From positions 1-61,720 of the forward strand of contig JAFGYB010000002.1 in NCBI GenBank assembly GCA_016936355.1: a stretch of 61,720 nt of DNA. Reading direction: 5' to 3'. Below the pieces are notes generated by a model. It saw nothing but the letters and a program-made list of their open reading frames with translations, was not told the origin of the DNA and did no database searches. Origin of the DNA: Bacteroidales bacterium (GTDB lineage Bacteria > Bacteroidota > Bacteroidia > Bacteroidales > F082). Positions 43,079-51,788 of this stretch are shown here, in pieces. Position 1 is the stretch's first letter, and each line of letters starts with the position of its first letter. Made by a program: the position numbers and the translations under genes.

Positions 43079-44809
43079 ATGAAAAGACTGTTGATAAACG
43101 GACTCCTTGCTGGAGTCTTTTTTGCTGGCCTGGCTTCCTGTCAGACGATGAAGCAATCGGGTCGGACACAGCATAGCGGACTGACCCAGGAACAACAATA
43201 CAAGGAAGCCGATCTGTTTGCCAAGGCCGTAACCCTGAAAGAAACCGGCCGGTTTCAGGCAGCGGACAGCCTTATGAAACAGGTACTGAAAATTAATCCA
43301 GACGATCCGGCAGCCAATTTTGAAGAAGGTAAACTGCAGACCGTTCTGGGAAATACAAAAGAAGCCCTGGTTTATGCCGGAAAAGCAGTTGAACTGGATT
43401 CCACAAACATCTGGTACCGGGTTACGTTTGCCAATCTTTCCAAAGCCAATGGAAAGTACCAGGACTATGTGAACACATACAAATTCCTTGTGAAGCAGCG
43501 GCCCAACAGCGAGCGTTTTGCTCAGGAACTGGCCAATGCATACAATTACGTGGGCAATTACAAGAGTGCTGTTCAGGCATACGTTAACCTGCAAAGCCTG
43601 ATCGGAATGAATGAATTGTTGTCACAGAAAATTGCATCGTTGTATGTTCGTTTGGGTGAAAAAGACAAGGCCTTGCTGGAATATGAAAAACTGATCAAAG
43701 CCAATCCCGACGACCAGCGGTCCTATGAGTTGCTGGCGCAATTTGCTTCCCAAAACGGTTTTTTGAAAAAAGCGGAATGGGCCTATCACAAAATCATTGA
43801 AATCAGCCCCAACGACCCCTATGTGCACATTTCCCTGGCCGATTTTTACAAAAAACAAGGTAAGGACGAACTGTCGTTTGAGGAACTGAAAAAAGGGTTT
43901 GCCAATCCGAAACTGGATGTGAATACAGAAATCAATCTGCTGGCAGCTTATTATTCGGGGAATCTGACACCGGAACAATCGAAGCAGGCGCTGGAACTCT
44001 CTGAAATCATCAAAAAGGTCCATCCGGATGAACCGCTATCCAAGGCTTTTTATGCCAGTATGCTTTTTCAAAATAAAAAGTACAAGGAGGCTCTTCCTCT
44101 GTTGATAGCGGCCACAAAAGCCACCCCCGACAATTATGCTCTTTGGGAACAAACCCTGTTTACCTACATGAATCTTCAGGAGTATAAAAGACTGAAAACA
44201 TGGTCCGTTGAAGCCATCAATAAATTTCCGGATCACCCCGTCCCCTACCTGATGGCGGGTATTGCCACGTTCCAGATGAAGGAATACAAATCAACGCTGA
44301 ACTATCTGAACCAGGGAAAAGACCTGGTTTCGGGAAACAGTGCATTGCTGGAACAGTTTTATTCAACGCTGGGCGACACCTACCACGAACTAAAAATGAT
44401 GAAAAAATCCTATGCCAGTTACGATCAGGCCCTGGAGCTGAATCCGGATAATTCTTATGTGCTGAACAATTACGCTTATTATCTGGCTGAAGACAAACAG
44501 AATCTGGACAAAGCGGCAACGATGGCTGCCAAAGCAGTTAAAATGGATCCCTACAACGAAAACAATCTGGATACCTATGCCTGGGTTTTGTACCGGCAAA
44601 AAAAATACGATCAGGCTCTGGAGTGGGAAAAGAAGGCTGTGGCCAACGGTGGAGATACCAGCGGAGTGGTGCTGGAACATTACGGTGACATCCTCTACCA
44701 GCAGGGAAAGCATAAAGAGGCCTTGGTTTGGTGGAAAAAAGCAAAGAAATACAAAGACTACAGCAAGTTTTTGGATCGAAAAATAAAGACGGGTAAATTG
44801 TATGAGTAA
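43079..44809 (+). CDS. TPR-repeat lipoprotein
   Basis: 576 residues. Signal peptide with lipobox LASC (Cys about 19), then tetratricopeptide repeats through most of the protein (for example ALVYAGKAVELDSTN, SYASYDQALELNPDNSYVLN). Probably an envelope scaffold. The ATG at 43079 lies 21 nt after dut. The gene order dut, TPR protein, DUF4292 lipoprotein and EnvC-like protein fits an envelope-maintenance operon. Confidence 0.88.
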   Translation: MKRLLINGLLAGVFFAGLASCQTMKQSGRTQHSGLTQEQQYKEADLFAKAVTLKETGRFQAADSLMKQVLKINPDDPAANFEEGKLQTVLGNTKEALVYAGKAVELDSTNIWYRVTFANLSKANGKYQDYVNTYKFLVKQRPNSERFAQELANAYNYVGNYKSAVQAYVNLQSLIGMNELLSQKIASLYVRLGEKDKALLEYEKLIKANPDDQRSYELLAQFASQNGFLKKAEWAYHKIIEISPNDPYVHISLADFYKKQGKDELSFEELKKGFANPKLDVNTEINLLAAYYSGNLTPEQSKQALELSEIIKKVHPDEPLSKAFYASMLFQNKKYKEALPLLIAATKATPDNYALWEQTLFTYMNLQEYKRLKTWSVEAINKFPDHPVPYLMAGIATFQMKEYKSTLNYLNQGKDLVSGNSALLEQFYSTLGDTYHELKMMKKSYASYDQALELNPDNSYVLNNYAYYLAEDKQNLDKAATMAAKAVKMDPYNENNLDTYAWVLYRQKKYDQALEWEKKAVANGGDTSGVVLEHYGDILYQQGKHKEALVWWKKAKKYKDYSKFLDRKIKTGKLYE

Positions 44810-45653
44810 AAGCAGAAAAACAGTTCTTTTATTGTTTTTGATTGGGAGCCTGCTGGCCTCTCTTTCTTCGTGTAAGACTTCGCGGAAACTGATTTCCCGT
44901 TCCGAACTCAAGAAAAAAAGCTTTTCGGTTCTGTACAATCACATGGAAAAAAACCAGGCACGATACGATTACCTGAGCGCCCGTCTGGTCATTAATTTCA
45001 GCAAGGAAGGGGGGCATTCCACCAATCTGAAAGGTTGGCTTCGCATGAAAAAGGACAGTATTATCTGGTTGAGTATGATCCCTGCTATGGGTATTGAAGT
45101 GGCCCGGGCTGAGGTTACCCCCGATTCACTGAAGCTGATCAACCGGATGAACAAATCCTATTTTATGGGCAATTACAGGTTGCTGGACAGCCTGTTGCAT
45201 ACATCACTGGATTACGACGTGGTGCAGGCACTGCTTATGGGTAATGACATGAGTGGGTATCAGATCCAAAGCTCCGATGCGGGAGTGGAAGGACAGGATT
45301 ACGTGTTGGTGATCAAAAGCCGGAAAATGATCCGTCGGGATCCCATCCCCGAAAGGGGCCAGCACTCGGAACTGGTGCAGAAAATTTGGCTGAATCCCGA
45401 GAATTTCAGACTCAGAAAAGTCGACATGATTGAGAAAATAAAAGGGCATAAAGAAAATCGCATCCAGGTATTTTACGATACCTATCAGACGGTAAACGGA
45501 CAACTTTTTCCTCAGGAAATGCATGTGGTATTTTTCTCCAAACCCAAAACAGAAATTTCTATTAACTTTAAGCGAATTGAAACCGGTCAGACTTTTGGCT
45601 TTCCTTTTGTGATCCCCAAAACCTACCGGAAACTTGAATTTTCGCATGAATAA
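44802..45653 (+). CDS. DUF4292 lipoprotein
   Basis: 283 residues. Signal peptide with lipobox LSSC (about Cys24), followed by a LolA/LolB-like beta-rich domain (LSARLVINFSKEGG, GWLRMKKDSIIWLSMIP), the DUF4292 pattern of Bacteroidota. A role in outer-membrane lipoprotein or lipid handling is inferred from the fold. Overlaps the TPR gene by 8 nt and the EnvC-like gene by 8 nt. Confidence 0.87.
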   Translation: MSKSRKTVLLLFLIGSLLASLSSCKTSRKLISRSELKKKSFSVLYNHMEKNQARYDYLSARLVINFSKEGGHSTNLKGWLRMKKDSIIWLSMIPAMGIEVARAEVTPDSLKLINRMNKSYFMGNYRLLDSLLHTSLDYDVVQALLMGNDMSGYQIQSSDAGVEGQDYVLVIKSRKMIRRDPIPERGQHSELVQKIWLNPENFRLRKVDMIEKIKGHKENRIQVFYDTYQTVNGQLFPQEMHVVFFSKPKTEISINFKRIETGQTFGFPFVIPKTYRKLEFSHE

Positions 45654-46848
45654 ACACAGTGGACATATTGTTTTTGTTGTCACCATCCTGCTGATTCTGG
45701 CAGGTACTTTTCCTGCTGCTGCCCAAAACAATCTGGATCAGTTGAAAAAGAAAAGGGCCGAACTGGAAAAGCAAATTAATTATACCAATCATCTGATCTC
45801 CAAGGTTAGCTCCGATAAAAAAAATACAGTGTATTCGCTGCGGTTGTTAAACAATAAAATCCAGCGCAGGCAGGAATTATCGGCTACCCTCAAAAAGGAG
45901 GTTCTGATTCTGTCGGATACCATCGACAATCTGCATCTGGATTTAAAAAGGCTGGACGGAAGGTTGAGCAAGATGAAAACCGAATACGCCCGAATTGCTG
46001 AGTTTGTTTACAAACACAACAGTCCGTATACACGACTGGCCTTTCTTTTTGCGGCTAAGGACATCAATCAGGCGTATCAGCGACTCCGTTATTTATCGGA
46101 GGTTTCGGCCTATATCCGGAACGAAGCCAGCCGTATAGAGGAGCTGGAACAGCAAAAAGAGCATAAAGTGGTTACTCTCAACGGTCGAGTTACCGAGAAA
46201 AAACAGCTGCTTGATCAGGAAATATCCCAGCTTTCGCTGCTGGAGATGGAGCAGCAAAGCAAAAACAAACTGAAACAAAACCTGTCGAAAAGGGAAAGCC
46301 GTTTGCGTCGTCAACTGACTGCCCAACGCAGAGAATCGCAACAACTAAACAAAAAAATCAAGGAAGCAATTGCGGCTGCCATAGCTAAAGAAAAGAAATC
46401 TGATTACCCTTCAACTCCCGAAGGAGCCAAACTTTCGTCGTCGTTCTATGCCAGTAAAGGGAAACTCCCGTGGCCTGTAAAGAACGGCATTGTGTCGCAA
46501 ACTTTCGGAGTCCATGCGCATCCGGTCATCAAAAATGTAAAAATTCGCAACAACGGCATTAATATTTCTACAGCCAAAGGAACCGATGCCCGGGCAATAT
46601 TTCCAGGAACGGTGGTGAGTGTGGTACCCATTACCAATACCAATATTGCAGTCATTGTACAACACGGAGATTATTTTACCGTTTACTCCATGCTGGGACG
46701 GGTTTTTGTACGGACCGGAGATAAGGTTAAAGCCGGTCAAAAGCTGGGAATAATCCATACGTCATTGCAGGGAGATACCGAGCTGCACTTCGAATTGTGG
46801 AAAGGAAGACAGTTTCAGAATCCTTCCGGATGGCTGTCTCATCAATGA
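45646..46848 (+). CDS. EnvC-like LytM protein with degenerate active site
   Basis: 400 residues: signal peptide (about 1-26, AAAQ), a long coiled coil (about 28-250) and a C-terminal LytM/M23 domain (about 285-395). Active M23 enzymes carry HxxxD and HxH zinc ligands. Here the corresponding segments read NNGINI and ELHFE, so key His and Asp are missing. This matches EnvC-type activators of amidases, which do not cut themselves. The ATG inside the end of the DUF4292 gene is used rather than a TTG 12 nt upstream. Confidence 0.9.
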   Translation: MNKHSGHIVFVVTILLILAGTFPAAAQNNLDQLKKKRAELEKQINYTNHLISKVSSDKKNTVYSLRLLNNKIQRRQELSATLKKEVLILSDTIDNLHLDLKRLDGRLSKMKTEYARIAEFVYKHNSPYTRLAFLFAAKDINQAYQRLRYLSEVSAYIRNEASRIEELEQQKEHKVVTLNGRVTEKKQLLDQEISQLSLLEMEQQSKNKLKQNLSKRESRLRRQLTAQRRESQQLNKKIKEAIAAAIAKEKKSDYPSTPEGAKLSSSFYASKGKLPWPVKNGIVSQTFGVHAHPVIKNVKIRNNGINISTAKGTDARAIFPGTVVSVVPITNTNIAVIVQHGDYFTVYSMLGRVFVRTGDKVKAGQKLGIIHTSLQGDTELHFELWKGRQFQNPSGWLSHQ

Positions 46849-46864
46849 GTTCAAATTTCAGATC

Positions 46865-47446
46865 ATGAAAAAGAAGGAAACACAAACATTATTTATCAAA
46901 AATATGGTGTGTCATCGCTGTGTACTGGCGGTTGAGTCCGAGCTTGAAAAATTGAATTTAAAGCCCATTTCCGTCGTGCTGGGCCAGGCTGTTGTCGATG
47001 GGGATATCGGGAGCGAAATCAGGGACCAGTTGGAGGAAAACCTGCAAAAAATCGGTTTTGAACTCATTGACGACAAGAAAAGCCTGTTGATCGAACGGAT
47101 CAAAACGGAGATTATTTCGATGATTCATTACGACAAAGAAACCGAAGGTCCGGTGAACCTGTCGGATCATTTATCCAAAACACTGGGGCACGATTATTCC
47201 TATTTAAGCAATTTGTTTTCCTCGGTAGTGGGCACAACCATAGAGCGGTATGCCATTTTGCAACGCATCGAAAGGGTGAAAGAATTGCTCATATACGACG
47301 AACTGAGTCTGAGTGAAATTGCCTGGAAAACCGGTTACAGCAGCGTCCAGCACTTGTCGGCCCAGTTTAAGAAAGTGATTGGAATGACTCCGTCTACCTA
47401 CAAGAAAATGCACATCAACAACCGGAAATCGCTGGATGAAGTGTAG
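46865..47446 (+). CDS. AraC-family regulator with N-terminal HMA-like CxxC domain
   Basis: 193 residues. The first 70 residues look like a heavy-metal-associated domain: IKNMVCHRCV carries CxxC (Cys16, Cys19), followed by a beta-alpha-beta-like pattern. The rest is an AraC-type double helix-turn-helix (about 90-185; LSLSEIAWKTGYSSVQHLSAQFKKVIGMTPSTYKK). This suggests a regulator that senses a soft metal. A copper/silver efflux operon begins 1.5 kb downstream on the same strand, beyond a convergent esterase gene. It ends exactly where that gene's stop begins. Confidence 0.85.
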   Translation: MKKKETQTLFIKNMVCHRCVLAVESELEKLNLKPISVVLGQAVVDGDIGSEIRDQLEENLQKIGFELIDDKKSLLIERIKTEIISMIHYDKETEGPVNLSDHLSKTLGHDYSYLSNLFSSVVGTTIERYAILQRIERVKELLIYDELSLSEIAWKTGYSSVQHLSAQFKKVIGMTPSTYKKMHINNRKSLDEV

Positions 47447-48727
47447 CTATTCCCCCGCCTTTTTTCTGAGTTCATCCAACCGCTTTTTCAGCAAATTGCG
47501 GGCATAAACATAATCACCATAGTTCATCTTGCTTTTGGTTTCGTTCAGGATAGTGAATCCGTTTTCGCAGGCGCTGATGGCCCCGTTGAGGGCCCCTTTC
47601 TTTTCCAGTACATCGGCTTTTCTCAGGTACAGCGAATACGAAAAAAAGTTATCAGGATAGAGACGGATGCCCCAGTTGACAACTTTCAGTGCCTGCTCGG
47701 CCTGGTTCTGTTCCATCAGGAAGTCAACAAATTCGTTGTTGATAATGTCGATACCGGGCAGGTAGTCATAACCCAACAGCGACTCTTTTTCCTTGTAAAA
47801 ATCTTTGATTTTATTTAAAAAGCCTTCGTTGCTTTTTGCAAACTGTTCCCGTTGTGCCTTTGTGGGAGGAAGATATAATTTTTGATAGGCTTCCAATGCC
47901 AGCGGCAGCGACCGTTGGGGCGAAAACAAATGATCACAGTTTTGTAGCGAATCATACACAAAAGGAAAATCCACATAGTGGTTGGCCCGGACCAATGAAT
48001 CCAGTTCCTCAATGCCGGGTTTGAAATAGTTCTCGTATCCGATATCGCCCACCGATACGTAGAGAAACCGGTTGATTTCAGCGTGTTTCGGGAACTTCTG
48101 TTCAAATGCTTTGATGAGTTGCCGGCTGCCATACTGCAGGTTGGGGCTGAACAAAAAATAAGCGTTGAATAAATCCTTGTTGGTATCCAAAGCGTACATC
48201 ATCAGCGTTCCGCCCAGCGAGTGGCCAATCCCCACCCGGTGTCCGCTGACATTGTAGTGCTTCCGGATGTACGGAAACAATTCCTTTTCCAGAAAGTTCA
48301 GATAAGCGCCGGCCTTGCCGTGACCGAATTTACTGAACGTTTGTCGCTGCAATGTTTTGGGATCTGTGGTTTCGGGCGTGAATTCTTCCGACCGGTGGCT
48401 GTCTGAATGGATTCCCACCACGATAAACGGTGGATAGTTGTGGTACAGATCCATGTTTATATAGGCAAAATTGGATACGACCAGATCGAACAGCTTTGAT
48501 CCGATACTACCATCCAGTAAATAGACCACATTGAATTTCTGATCCTGTTGTGGGTTATAATTCACGAACGGAGCACCCGGAACATAAATGTTGATCTTTT
48601 TATCGTATCCGAGATAATTCGAATGCAAGGTTACAGAGAAAACATTTTGCTTGTAAGACTGGGCCTGAACACTGCTGACGGTCAGTGAGAGAGACAGAAT
48701 GAAAGGAAGCAGAGCTCTAAGTTTCAT
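47447..48727 (-). CDS. Exported esterase (alpha/beta hydrolase) with C-terminal helical region
   Basis: 426 residues. Signal peptide (1-22, VQAQS), an esterase D/feruloyl-esterase-like fold with the nucleophile elbow GHSLGG near 175 and catalytic His likely in NCDHLF. From about 290 a TPR-like helical region follows (EQALKVVNWGIRLYPDN). Substrate unknown. It lies convergent to the AraC gene and divergent from the efflux operon, with its own -7 element. Confidence 0.86.
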   Translation of the reverse strand: MKLRALLPFILSLSLTVSSVQAQSYKQNVFSVTLHSNYLGYDKKINIYVPGAPFVNYNPQQDQKFNVVYLLDGSIGSKLFDLVVSNFAYINMDLYHNYPPFIVVGIHSDSHRSEEFTPETTDPKTLQRQTFSKFGHGKAGAYLNFLEKELFPYIRKHYNVSGHRVGIGHSLGGTLMMYALDTNKDLFNAYFLFSPNLQYGSRQLIKAFEQKFPKHAEINRFLYVSVGDIGYENYFKPGIEELDSLVRANHYVDFPFVYDSLQNCDHLFSPQRSLPLALEAYQKLYLPPTKAQREQFAKSNEGFLNKIKDFYKEKESLLGYDYLPGIDIINNEFVDFLMEQNQAEQALKVVNWGIRLYPDNFFSYSLYLRKADVLEKKGALNGAISACENGFTILNETKSKMNYGDYVYARNLLKKRLDELRKKAGE

Positions 48728-48748
48728 GGCATTAACTTTTGTCTCCTA

Positions 48749-48756
48749 CAAAAATA
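48749..48756 (-). promoter_or_regulatory. -7 element upstream of the esterase gene
   Basis: TATTTTTG on minus, 21 nt before the ATG at 48727. Confidence 0.45.
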
Positions 48757-48939
48757 CGCACAACCGGTGAAAATTGTACTAAACGATTTATCAGTGATTA
48801 AAATTAAAATACCCCCTTTTTAGGATCAATCAATTCCCGGTCTTGTAAAGGTGTGTAAATCAGTAATTCACTACCTGTTTCCCAAAAAACCTGTAACTCT
48901 TTTCAAGAATTGTATAACACCATTTCTTTTGACTGCAGG

Positions 48940-48947
48940 TAATTTTG
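48940..48947 (+). promoter_or_regulatory. -7 element upstream of the efflux operon
   Basis: TAATTTTG, 39 nt before the first ATG at 48987. A TTG at 48910-48912 is 27 nt away, too far for a standard -33. Weak -33 sequences are common at activator-dependent promoters. Confidence 0.45.
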
Positions 48948-48986
48948 CCCCCGAAACTACAAAATGGGGTTTTAAAACTGAGGTCA

Positions 48987-50270
48987 ATGAGAAAAAGATT
49001 AATTGTGCTGGTGGTTTTTGTTTTATCGGGCAGTATGCTTTTTGCCCAGCAAACACAGTCACTGGCCGCGCTCATTCAACGGGCCGTCGCAGTGAGTCCG
49101 CAGATAAAAATGCTGGAAATGCGCGAGAAAGCAGCCCGCGAAAACATCAAAGTAGGCACTCAATGGTCCGATCCTGTGGTCAATTTGGGATTGATCAATG
49201 TGCCCACCAATACCTTTTCGCTGAACCAGGAAGCCATGACGGCTAAAATGGTCAGTGTCGCACAAAAAATTCCTTATCCGGGTTCATTAAAGGCTAAAAT
49301 GGCTGTGAAATCAGTGGATACATCCATAATCCGGCAGCAAATAGGTGATTTGAAAAATCAAATTGCCAGTCAGGTTTCGGAATGGTATTTCGGGTTACAG
49401 GAAACCCGGCGCGAAATCCAGCTTTCCAATCAAAGTTTGGAATTGTTGGAACAGATCGCTCAGGTGACCAAAAAGAAATACGAAGTGGGCAGTGCCAGTT
49501 TACAAAACATCATACAGGTGGAAGTGCAGAAAACTCATTTGTCCGATAAAATAGAGGCTCTTACGGGAAAAGAACAGGATTTGCAGGCACAAATGAATGC
49601 CCTGTTGCTCTGGAAAGAAGGAACGACCATTGTTACGCCAAGGGTCGATACTATTTTGCCTGCGTTGTTCAGCAGTGATTCGTTGGTGCAACTGGCCGAA
49701 CAAAACCGACCCGCATTACAGCAGATCAGACTCTATGAAAACAAGGCCATCCTGCAGCAAAAGGAAGCCCGCTTTGCTTTGTTGCCGAAATTTAGTCTGA
49801 AATTCCAATATTCACAACGCAGTTTCAACAGTGTAACCGGCATGAACTATCCCGATTTTCTGGGTGTGGTGGCCGGAGTGACCATTCCCATCGACTACGG
49901 TGGAGGGAAAAAGGCTAAAATTCAACGGTTTCGTTACGAACAGTCGGCATACGAACAGCAGTATTCTTCCTCGTTGCAGATATTGAATCAGCATTTTGGA
50001 AAGATCACTGCTCAACTCCGATCGTTGAAAACCAGAGCCGAATTGCTGAAATCCACTTTGCTTCCCCAGGCAGTACAGGCTTATCAGGCAGCCATGAACG
50101 ACTATCAGGTGGGCAAAATCGATTTTGTGAACGTCATCAATGCGGAAAACAACATTCTAAACGTGAAAACCGAACTCGCCAAAGTGCGGTCGGATTATTA
50201 TAGAAACATGGCCCGGTTGGAATTTTTATCGGGAAAAAAATTGATTCAAAAGCAAACAGATGAAAAATAA
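48987..50270 (+). CDS. TolC-family outer-membrane efflux protein (CusC-like)
   Basis: 427 residues. Signal peptide (about 1-20, MLFAQQ), then two OEP repeats with long helical hairpins (about 30-215 and 220-425). As first gene of the operon it would form the outer-membrane duct of a tripartite pump. The ATG at 48987 is chosen because the longer frame starts at the promoter. The adaptor gene overlaps its 3' end by 11 nt. Confidence 0.9.
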   Translation: MRKRLIVLVVFVLSGSMLFAQQTQSLAALIQRAVAVSPQIKMLEMREKAARENIKVGTQWSDPVVNLGLINVPTNTFSLNQEAMTAKMVSVAQKIPYPGSLKAKMAVKSVDTSIIRQQIGDLKNQIASQVSEWYFGLQETRREIQLSNQSLELLEQIAQVTKKKYEVGSASLQNIIQVEVQKTHLSDKIEALTGKEQDLQAQMNALLLWKEGTTIVTPRVDTILPALFSSDSLVQLAEQNRPALQQIRLYENKAILQQKEARFALLPKFSLKFQYSQRSFNSVTGMNYPDFLGVVAGVTIPIDYGGGKKAKIQRFRYEQSAYEQQYSSSLQILNQHFGKITAQLRSLKTRAELLKSTLLPQAVQAYQAAMNDYQVGKIDFVNVINAENNILNVKTELAKVRSDYYRNMARLEFLSGKKLIQKQTDEK

Positions 50271-51780
50271 AGTTTTTACATACCTCCTGTTTCTGTTGGT
50301 TGGTGCAGGCTTGGGTATTCTGGGATATTATTTCTTGGCTGGAAATAAAATGGATAAAAGTACGGCAACCAACGATAAGGGGGCTGCCAAAACCAGTTCA
50401 AAAAGAAAAATATTGTACTGGCGGGCCCCCATGAACCCAAAAGAAATTTATGATCATCCGGGTAAATCAAACATGGGCATGGATCTGGTACCTGTATACG
50501 CTGATCAGGCAGCACAAAACGGAGTGGTTTCGGTGGATCCGGTAATGGTGCAGGACATGAATGTAAAAACGGCTGTGGTGAAAGCCGGTCATTTGTTTGC
50601 CGATGTGTATACCAACGGGATCCTTCAGCCGGATGAGCAAAAGGAATACACGGTGACCACCAAAACAGGCGGCTGGATCGACAAACTGTATGTGAATTAT
50701 ACCGGCCAGCAAGTTCGGAAAGGCCAAAAGCTGTTACGAATCTACTCACCGCAACTGGTGGCTGCTGAGCAGGAATATCTGACGGCACTGGCTTACGACA
50801 AAGCCATGGCCAAGAGCCAAAAACCTTCCGACTTACTGGAAAATGCCCGGCAAAAACTGGAATTGCTGGATGTTTCCCAACAGGAGCTCCGACAGCTGAA
50901 AGAAACACAGAAAATCAGAAAATACATTGTACTGACCGCTCCTTTCGACGGAACGGTGATGTACAAGGGAATTGAAGAGGGGGCCAAAATCAATCCCGGC
51001 ACTCCGCTGATGAAAATTGCCAATTTGAATTCGCTGTGGCTGATGGCCGATATCTATGCTTATGAACTGGACAAAATTGCCGTAGGCCAGTCGGCGAAGA
51101 TCACCATGGATTACCTTCCCGGTGAAACGTTCAAAGGAAAGATTTCTTTTATCTACCCCACATTGAATACCCAAACCCGCACCGTAAAAGTGCGGATCGA
51201 GTTGCCCAACAATAAAGAAGAACTCAAACCCGGTATGTTTGCCAGTGTGGATATTCTGGGGAAAGACCTGGGCGTTTATCCACTGGTACCCGAACAAGCT
51301 ATTCTTCGAAGCGGCAGAAAGAATACGGTGATCCTCGCGCTGGGTGGTGGTAAATTCAAGCCGGTTCGGGTGAAGCTGGGTGCTTATGCCAAAGGCTACT
51401 ATCAGGTGCTGGACGGGTTGTCGGCTGATACAAAAATTGTGACTTCGGCCCAATTCCTTATCGATTCCGAATCGAATCTGAATGCTTCGCTGAGCATGTT
51501 TTCCGGAGCTAAAAAGGACACGAATCAGACCAAATCCAACATGAAAATGGACAAGAAACCGGAGAAAAAAGTGAAGGAATCGAAGCTGGTTCGAAAAGGG
51601 GTGATCGATGTAGAAGCCATCGATAAAAACCACGATGGCAAGCTTTATGAAGATGTCATGGACTGGAATGTGATTTCCGATAAACCGGGAACTTGTCCTT
51701 TGTGTGGCATGAAATTGCGTGAAATGACCATTCAACAGGTGAAAGACAACCTGAAAGCACACGGGTATAAATTCAAATAA
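50260..51780 (+). CDS. cusB: RND periplasmic adaptor, CusB-type, with two metal-binding modules
   Basis: 506 residues. N-terminal anchor helix, then a heavy-metal-binding segment with YWRAPMNP and MGMDLVPVY (about 48-76), as in CusB, where Met residues carry Cu(I)/Ag(I). The barrel-sandwich and hairpin domains are typical of the family. After a Met/Lys-rich linker (about 420-445) the C-terminus holds a second module with CPLCGMKL, resembling the YHS-like metal-binding domain of Cu systems. It lies between the TolC-type and CusA-type genes. Confidence 0.88.
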   Translation: MKNKVFTYLLFLLVGAGLGILGYYFLAGNKMDKSTATNDKGAAKTSSKRKILYWRAPMNPKEIYDHPGKSNMGMDLVPVYADQAAQNGVVSVDPVMVQDMNVKTAVVKAGHLFADVYTNGILQPDEQKEYTVTTKTGGWIDKLYVNYTGQQVRKGQKLLRIYSPQLVAAEQEYLTALAYDKAMAKSQKPSDLLENARQKLELLDVSQQELRQLKETQKIRKYIVLTAPFDGTVMYKGIEEGAKINPGTPLMKIANLNSLWLMADIYAYELDKIAVGQSAKITMDYLPGETFKGKISFIYPTLNTQTRTVKVRIELPNNKEELKPGMFASVDILGKDLGVYPLVPEQAILRSGRKNTVILALGGGKFKPVRVKLGAYAKGYYQVLDGLSADTKIVTSAQFLIDSESNLNASLSMFSGAKKDTNQTKSNMKMDKKPEKKVKESKLVRKGVIDVEAIDKNHDGKLYEDVMDWNVISDKPGTCPLCGMKLREMTIQQVKDNLKAHGYKFK

Positions 51781-51788
51781 GAGACGCC

